Positions 9,023 to 12,814 of a DNA stretch of 12,814 bases are shown here, piece by piece; positions within the stretch are counted from its first letter, which is position 1; every line of letters starts with the position of its first letter. The position numbers were made by a program, and so were the translations under genes. The notes under the pieces were generated by a model that saw nothing but the letters and a program-made list of their open reading frames with translations, had not been told where the DNA came from and made no database searches. The stretch lies in NCBI GenBank assembly GCA_041476545.1, contig JBGOTP010000126.1, forward strand, positions 1 through 12,814, in the 5' to 3' direction. Source of the stretch: JBGOTP01 sp041476545. GTDB taxonomy: Bacteria; Acidobacteriota; Vicinamibacteria; Vicinamibacterales; CAVVIG01.

Positions 9023-10798
9023 TCAGTTGGTGAGCGGCGACGACACGAGCGGCGGCTTCTGCGTGATTTCGCGCGTGCGCTGGATCTCCAGTTCCTCGAA
9101 GATCAGGTTCGGCACGACGACCGACGCCGCGTCGGTCGACGTGGCGCGGTAGCTGTAGAGTGTGCGCTCACGCGAGGCATCGAGCAGATCCCGGAATACC
9201 GGCGGCGCGATACTGCCGAAGCGGAGGCCGCGCACCGGCGTCTCGTCGCCCTCGAGCGTCACCTTGACGGCATCCAGAATCAGGGGTCCGGTTCCGGGAC
9301 CTCCGCCCGGGGCATCGGCAGGATTCGCCACGCTGCGCACGATGTACCCGAACGCCTTGCCCTGCAGCTTGAGCAGCTCGATGTACTTCGTTCTCAACTG
9401 CGCCGCTGTGACCGCGGCCGAGCTCTGCATCTGAATCACGCCAGGATGAACGTCTCCTCCGCGCGTGTGGCCATTCGACTGCAACAGTCCACGCATCGGC
9501 GTACGGCCGGTCAGGAGCGTGACCAGCCTGCCCTTCTCGACGAGCGTCACGTCCTTCGGATGGAGACCGTAGTCGTCCACCACGTAGGCACCGGGCACGG
9601 GCCTGCCGCCAAATTCCTTCAGCGACGGCGTATCGCTCAGCGAGAACGAATCCGTCAGCACGCGTAAACCGATTCGCGAGAGGAACGGCGTGATCTGACC
9701 GCCGCCGCGCCCGCCGCCAGGGCCCCCGCGCCCGCCACCGGCCGATTCCGGCGGCCGCCGCGCCAATACGGCCGGCACGAGCGCCTGCGCCACGATTTCC
9801 GCGCTGGCCTGGCCTTCGACCAGGACGGGCCCGGTGTACTCCTCCCCAAGATCCGCCGCGCGCGCCGCCTTCAGCCGGTTCGCCATGGCCTGCGTGCGCG
9901 AGATAATCTCCGCCACGGGCGGGAGATCGGCCAGGTTCTTTTCGACGAACGTGAACACCTCTCGCACCGTCATGCCGTCCGCTTCGGCGCGGGCATCGGC
10001 CGACACACGGACCGAGGCGATCTGGATCGGCGCGACGACCTTGGCGCCCTCGCTGTTCAGGTAATAGCGGGTGCCCCGCGTGTCGGCCACCGACACCTCG
10101 GAGTTGTCGATCGCCTTGAATCCCGACCCGCGGAACACGGCCGAAATCTGCTGGGCGCGCTCCGGCCAGGCGCGGTTGACGAAGGCCGGCGGCAGCCCGG
10201 GGAGCAGCGTCTCCACCGACTTCTCTCGCGAGAAGTCGGGCAGCACCGCATCGGGCGCCGCCCGATTCTGAAACGCGGCCTTCTTCCGCGCGAAGACGCC
10301 GACGGCGCGCTTGTACGCCGTGTCGGTCGCGAGCCACATCTGCCGGCGCATCGACTCGTAGTCATCGTCCAGCGGCGCGCTGGTGCTGCCGTCCGCGGAC
10401 AGCTGGATCACGCCGTTGCCGAAGTTCGGTGCGTTGAAGAGCGAGCTGTCGAAGGTGTAGTCCCCCACCCGCACGTCGACGCGCAGCGTGCGACTGTGTC
10501 CCGTCAGATCCTCGGCCAGCGCACCGAGCCTGGCAGTGACCCGCGTGGCTGCGCGCTCCTCGACTTCGTACTCGATGTAATACGGCGGTGGCTGATCCTT
10601 GAGCCGCAGCTGGGTCATCGATCGCGCCATCTCGTCCTTCATCGCCGAGAAGATCGGCACGTCCTGTGCGCGGGGCGATGGCGCAGCGGACAGCAGGAGC
10701 ATCAGGGCGAACACGAGCAGGGGGAGAGCCGCCTTCGCCAAGGCTCCGGCGCGCCGGCCAGCCACCGGGCGAAGGATCGGGCCAATCACTGGCCGCAT
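9023..10798 (-). CDS. Exported TldD/PmbA-type protein lacking the metal site (pseudo-protease subunit)
   Basis: This 591-residue paralogue of the gene upstream has an Arg-rich start, a hydrophobic stretch (~21-40) and a likely signal-peptidase site near PRAQD. Shared blocks include GDYTFDSSLF (112-121), PDFSRE (187-192), RYYLNSEG (244-251), YTGPVLVEG (321-329) and LLQSNGHTRGG (438-448). Where the partner has HEIFGH this protein has AQALVP (337-342), and the C-terminal CGAESG block becomes RATSTDAAS without Cys. It should not bind the catalytic zinc. A Gly/Arg run (354-367) follows the lost helix. E. coli TldE is the non-metal subunit of the TldD/TldE peptidase, so a similar partner role is inferred. 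The ATG at 10798 shares its A with the TGA stop of the upstream gene (TGATG), implying coupled translation and matched amounts of the two products. Confidence 0.87.
   Translation of the reverse strand: MRPVIGPILRPVAGRRAGALAKAALPLLVFALMLLLSAAPSPRAQDVPIFSAMKDEMARSMTQLRLKDQPPPYYIEYEVEERAATRVTARLGALAEDLTGHSRTLRVDVRVGDYTFDSSLFNAPNFGNGVIQLSADGSTSAPLDDDYESMRRQMWLATDTAYKRAVGVFARKKAAFQNRAAPDAVLPDFSREKSVETLLPGLPPAFVNRAWPERAQQISAVFRGSGFKAIDNSEVSVADTRGTRYYLNSEGAKVVAPIQIASVRVSADARAEADGMTVREVFTFVEKNLADLPPVAEIISRTQAMANRLKAARAADLGEEYTGPVLVEGQASAEIVAQALVPAVLARRPPESAGGGRGGPGGGRGGGQITPFLSRIGLRVLTDSFSLSDTPSLKEFGGRPVPGAYVVDDYGLHPKDVTLVEKGRLVTLLTGRTPMRGLLQSNGHTRGGDVHPGVIQMQSSAAVTAAQLRTKYIELLKLQGKAFGYIVRSVANPADAPGGGPGTGPLILDAVKVTLEGDETPVRGLRFGSIAPPVFRDLLDASRERTLYSYRATSTDAASVVVPNLIFEELEIQRTREITQKPPLVSSPLTN
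9698..9739 (-). repeat. Gly/Arg-rich low-complexity run in the pseudo-TldD protein
   Basis: This stretch encodes GGGRGGPGGGRGGG (residues 354-367) from a GC-rich imperfect repeat. It directly follows the segment where the catalytic partner carries its zinc-binding helix. Confidence 0.7.
10216..10239. repeat. Perfect 10-bp intragenic hairpin
   Basis: The arms CCGACTTCTC (10216-10225) and GAGAAGTCGG (10230-10239) pair perfectly around a 4-base loop. It lies within the pseudo-TldD gene, over the codons for PDFSREKS. The paralogue encodes the same DFSRE motif without the hairpin, so it is not forced by the protein sequence. Confidence 0.6.
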
Positions 10799-12513
10799 CA
10801 GAACGTCCTCCCCGGCCGTGACAGCAGCTGCGGCGACGGCAGGATCGGCATGCCTTCCTGCGACTGTACCTTCTTCTGTACTTCGACCTCGCTGACCAGC
10901 AGTTCCGGAGACGATGCCGAGACCGGCACGCTGCCGCTTTCAGCTCCACAGACACCATTGAACACGTCAACCTTATCGCTCGCCGCCAGAAACTTGCCAA
11001 ACGCCGCGAGCGGCGTCCCAATCAAATCAACGCCACGCACCAGTTCCGGCGGACGGCTATCGGTGTAAATACGATAGACGACGTTCGGCATCACGTTGAA
11101 TGCGTTGGGATTGTTGCGACCGGTCATGGTGAATCCGCCCTCGATGTTGTCGAACAGCAATCCGAACGGCTTCCCCTGCTTCCGCGCTTCATCCTTCAAC
11201 ATCGTGACGAGCGCGGCCGACGACACCGTGCGGCTCGCTTCGACGATCAGATTGGACTGGCGAGACACCGGCACGAAGCCGGCCTCGGCACGGCCGTGAC
11301 CGTTCGACTGCGGAAACGCGGCGAGCGGTGAGCGGCCCAGCAGAAACGTCTTCAGGATGCCCTTGTCGACCACCGTCACGCGGCGGCCCTGTACGCCTTC
11401 GTCGTCGTACTGGTAATAGCCCATGAGCTCGATGTTGCCCCGTGCCCTCAACGTCGGGTCGAACACGACGCTCAGAAATGACGGCAGCACGAACTCGTTC
11501 ACCTTCCGCCCGAACGTCTGTCCATCATCGGCGTTCCGCTGCCGCGTACCCTCGACGCGATGGCCGAAGATCTCGTGGAAGAAGACACCCGCGGCCCGAC
11601 CCGACAGAATCGCCGGACCGGAGTACGGATCGACGATGGGCGCCTTTCGAAGTCCGGCGAGGAGCGTCATCATGTCGCGCGTCGCGGCGGTGAGCTTCTT
11701 CTCGTCCGGCAGGCCCTCGAGCGAGCGGGAGAAGTAGCTCGCATAAAGCGGCAGTTCCATGCCGTCTTCCGCCTTCGTCATCGCCTGAATGAAAATCCGG
11801 CACTGCATCTCGCCGGTGGCGAGCTGCGAGCCTTCGCTGTTCGAGTAGTAACGGTTGTCGGCGCCGACCGACAACGACACGTCGGCGTTGAAGATCAGCG
11901 GATCCTCGGCGAAGGGCGCCGAGATCCGCCGCAGGCGCCCCTCCCACAGTTTCGTGTCGAGCGCGTACTCGGCCGGTGGGCCCACATACGTCTGCGGCTG
12001 CTCGCGAGAGAAGTCGGGGGCCGGCGATTCTTCCTTCACTTTTGCGGCCACGTTGGTCGTCACGCGCGTGAGGGCCTCGGTGGCCTGCTTGAACGCGCGA
12101 TCGGTGGCGCGCCACAGCGCGAGCTGAATCGGCTTGTCGTCGTCGGTAAGGGGAAGCGAGATCCGGGCGGTTCGCGGAGAGTTGCCGCCGGCGTCGCCGC
12201 GGATCGGATGCGTGTTGTCGAGCGCGTAATCGCCGACCCTCACTTCAACGGTGGCAAAGCGCCCGCGGCTCTCGTCGCTGCGCTCCAGCGCGCCAAACGA
12301 TGCGCTGATGCGCGCCGATCGCTCCTCGTGCACCGTGTAGCCGATGAAGTAGGCGGGCGTCCGTTCTTTGTTGAGAACCTTGAAATTGCGCTGCAGCTCC
12401 GTCTGGAGAATGTTGACGAGGGCGCTCGGCGACGCGCCGTGGAGAGGCGGCAGACCCGCCCCCTGCGCGAGGCACAGTACGCCGACGAGCACAACGATCT
12501 TCAATTGCTTCAT
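10798..12513 (-). CDS. Exported TldD-type metalloprotease, catalytic subunit
   Basis: This is a 571-residue member of the TldD/PmbA family (MEROPS U62). The start MKQLKIVVLVGVLCLAQGAG gives a clear signal peptide, with GAGG placed 4 bases before the ATG at 12513; a longer open frame upstream is not convincing. The metal site is intact: FFHEIFGHRVEG places HExxxH at 313-318, and VCGAESGSVPV places Cys522 where TldD has its third zinc ligand. Family hallmarks SNGHGRAEAGF (403-413) and FDNIEGGFTMTGR (454-466) are also present. Cytosolic TldD/TldE trims peptides, for example microcin B17 precursors and CcdA. Here export to the periplasm or outside is predicted, so the substrate must differ or be unknown. 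The gene overlaps the downstream paralogue by one base (TGATG). The pair is expected to make a two-subunit complex. Confidence 0.9.
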   Translation of the reverse strand: MKQLKIVVLVGVLCLAQGAGLPPLHGASPSALVNILQTELQRNFKVLNKERTPAYFIGYTVHEERSARISASFGALERSDESRGRFATVEVRVGDYALDNTHPIRGDAGGNSPRTARISLPLTDDDKPIQLALWRATDRAFKQATEALTRVTTNVAAKVKEESPAPDFSREQPQTYVGPPAEYALDTKLWEGRLRRISAPFAEDPLIFNADVSLSVGADNRYYSNSEGSQLATGEMQCRIFIQAMTKAEDGMELPLYASYFSRSLEGLPDEKKLTAATRDMMTLLAGLRKAPIVDPYSGPAILSGRAAGVFFHEIFGHRVEGTRQRNADDGQTFGRKVNEFVLPSFLSVVFDPTLRARGNIELMGYYQYDDEGVQGRRVTVVDKGILKTFLLGRSPLAAFPQSNGHGRAEAGFVPVSRQSNLIVEASRTVSSAALVTMLKDEARKQGKPFGLLFDNIEGGFTMTGRNNPNAFNVMPNVVYRIYTDSRPPELVRGVDLIGTPLAAFGKFLAASDKVDVFNGVCGAESGSVPVSASSPELLVSEVEVQKKVQSQEGMPILPSPQLLSRPGRTF

Positions 12514-12525
12514 ACAGCCTCGTGA

Positions 12526-12554
12526 GGGCCATCCGCCGCGCCTCGGATGGGCCC
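12526..12554 (-). promoter_or_regulatory. Hairpin immediately upstream of the TldD-type ribosome-binding site
   Basis: GGGCCATCC (12526-12534) and GGATGGGCCC (12545-12554) form a 9-bp stem with one bulged base and a 10-base loop. In the mRNA its base ends 4 nucleotides before the GAGG ribosome-binding site. The loop carries a second GAGGC. It may affect translation or mRNA stability. Confidence 0.4.
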
Positions 12555-12736
12555 GGAGCCCTCGATTGTGTCGAAAGAGAATGATAGCGCAGGAGCTGAA
12601 GGCCAGCACTACATCAGGTACTGGGTCAGTTTGAGCCGCGCCACTCTGTGAAGTCCGCGACGGCCGTCTCCTGCATCGGGGCCGATGGCGCCCGCGACCG
12701 GTTCGACGACGCGGGAAATTCGCACCTCCGCGAACC

Positions 12737-12764
12737 GTCCGCCTTCGCATCGCTTCGGCGGGAC
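12737..12764. repeat. Palindromic repeat-like element
   Basis: GTCCGCC (12737-12743) and GGCGGGAC (12757-12764) form an inverted repeat with one bulge around a 13-base centre. The sequence CGCCTTCGCATCGCTTCGGCG looks like the palindromic repeats that I recall scattered between genes in many high-GC genomes. Confidence 0.45.
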
Positions 12765-12779
12765 TGGCGTCGGTGGCAT

Positions 12780-12802
12780 GCCGCAGCTCCGTGAGCTGCG
12801 GC
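12780..12802. repeat. Perfect 10-bp hairpin at the right edge
   Basis: GCCGCAGCTC (12780-12789) and GAGCTGCGGC (12793-12802) pair perfectly around a CGT loop. This is a very stable structure in either strand. No T-tract follows within the window, so it could be a bidirectional terminator for a gene beyond the edge or a REP-like repeat. Confidence 0.6.
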
Positions 12803-12814
12803 GGATTTCGGCGC

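Larger units (their letters stand above)
12514..12814. other. Gene-free right end with several inverted repeats
   Basis: I find no convincing gene in these 301 bases. They should hold the promoter of the exported TldD-type operon, but only a weak -10-like TATCAT (12581-12586, minus strand) without a good -35 was found. Three inverted repeats lie here (listed separately), plus CGGTTCG (12699-12705) facing CGAACCG (12731-12737). A 56-codon open frame (12609-12779, minus strand) is not supported. Confidence 0.6.

Noticed and set aside
11560..12525. A 321-codon + strand open frame
   Set aside because: It is antisense to the catalytic TldD-type gene and shows no domain or start signal of its own.
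12581..12609. TATCAT as a -10 promoter element for the TldD-type operon
   Set aside because: It matches five of six bases, but no acceptable -35 lies 16-18 bases upstream, so it was not called as a promoter.
12612..12635. GGTACTGGGTCAGTTTGAG as a possible insertion-sequence end
   Set aside because: It is reminiscent of some transposon termini, but no partner inverted repeat, target duplication or transposase is present in the window.
12514..12750. N-terminal extension of the catalytic TldD-type protein
   Set aside because: The extension is Arg-rich and would bury the signal peptide that begins at 12513. The ribosome-binding site at 12518-12521 supports the shorter start.
12609..12779. A 56-codon minus-strand open frame beginning MPPTPVPPKRCEGG
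   Set aside because: It overlaps the palindromic repeats, has no ribosome-binding site and no family resemblance. The high GC content makes such frames common.

Overview
This is a high-GC bacterial window that carries one gene on the + strand, cut off at the left edge, and a leftward run of seven genes on the - strand. The gene set suggests a Gram-negative soil-type bacterium, probably Acidobacteriota such as Vicinamibacterales. Pointers are a TonB-dependent receptor with an N-terminal carboxypeptidase-regulatory-like domain, exported TldD-type proteins, an M28 peptidase with a Gly/Arg-rich insert, and an Uma2 nuclease. The taxon is inferred, because no marker gene (rRNA, ribosomal protein) is present.

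Layout from left to right. (1) 1-2126 (+): an M28 zinc aminopeptidase domain continuing in frame into two tandem carboxymuconolactone decarboxylase (CMD/AhpD-like) domains. (2) 2163-5338 (-): a probable metal (copper) cluster, transcribed as a small exported Cys/His-rich protein, then a TonB-dependent receptor, then a CusF-like lipoprotein. A nested inverted repeat lies in the leader of the receptor gene. (3) 5376-8204 (-): clpS-clpA, the N-end-rule adaptor and the AAA+ unfoldase of ClpAP. This ClpA has two extra segments, one of which is encoded by a palindromic dispersed-repeat-like sequence. (4) 8274-8825 (-): an Uma2-family PD-(D/E)xK protein. (5) 9023-12513 (-): two overlapping paralogous genes for exported TldD/PmbA-type proteins. 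The first has an intact HExxxH motif and C-terminal Cys; the second has lost both. (6) 12514-12814: a gene-free end with three inverted repeats.

How they work together: ClpS and ClpA form a cytosolic protein-degradation module. The paired TldD-like proteins look like an exported counterpart of the TldD/TldE heterodimer, with one catalytic and one non-catalytic subunit. The CusF-like lipoprotein, receptor and Cys/His-rich protein probably handle a metal ion across the envelope. No tRNA, rRNA, CRISPR array, phage gene or intact insertion sequence was seen.

The points most worth following are the exported TldD plus pseudo-TldD pair, the M28-CMD-CMD fusion, and the repeat element read as protein inside the ClpA linker.
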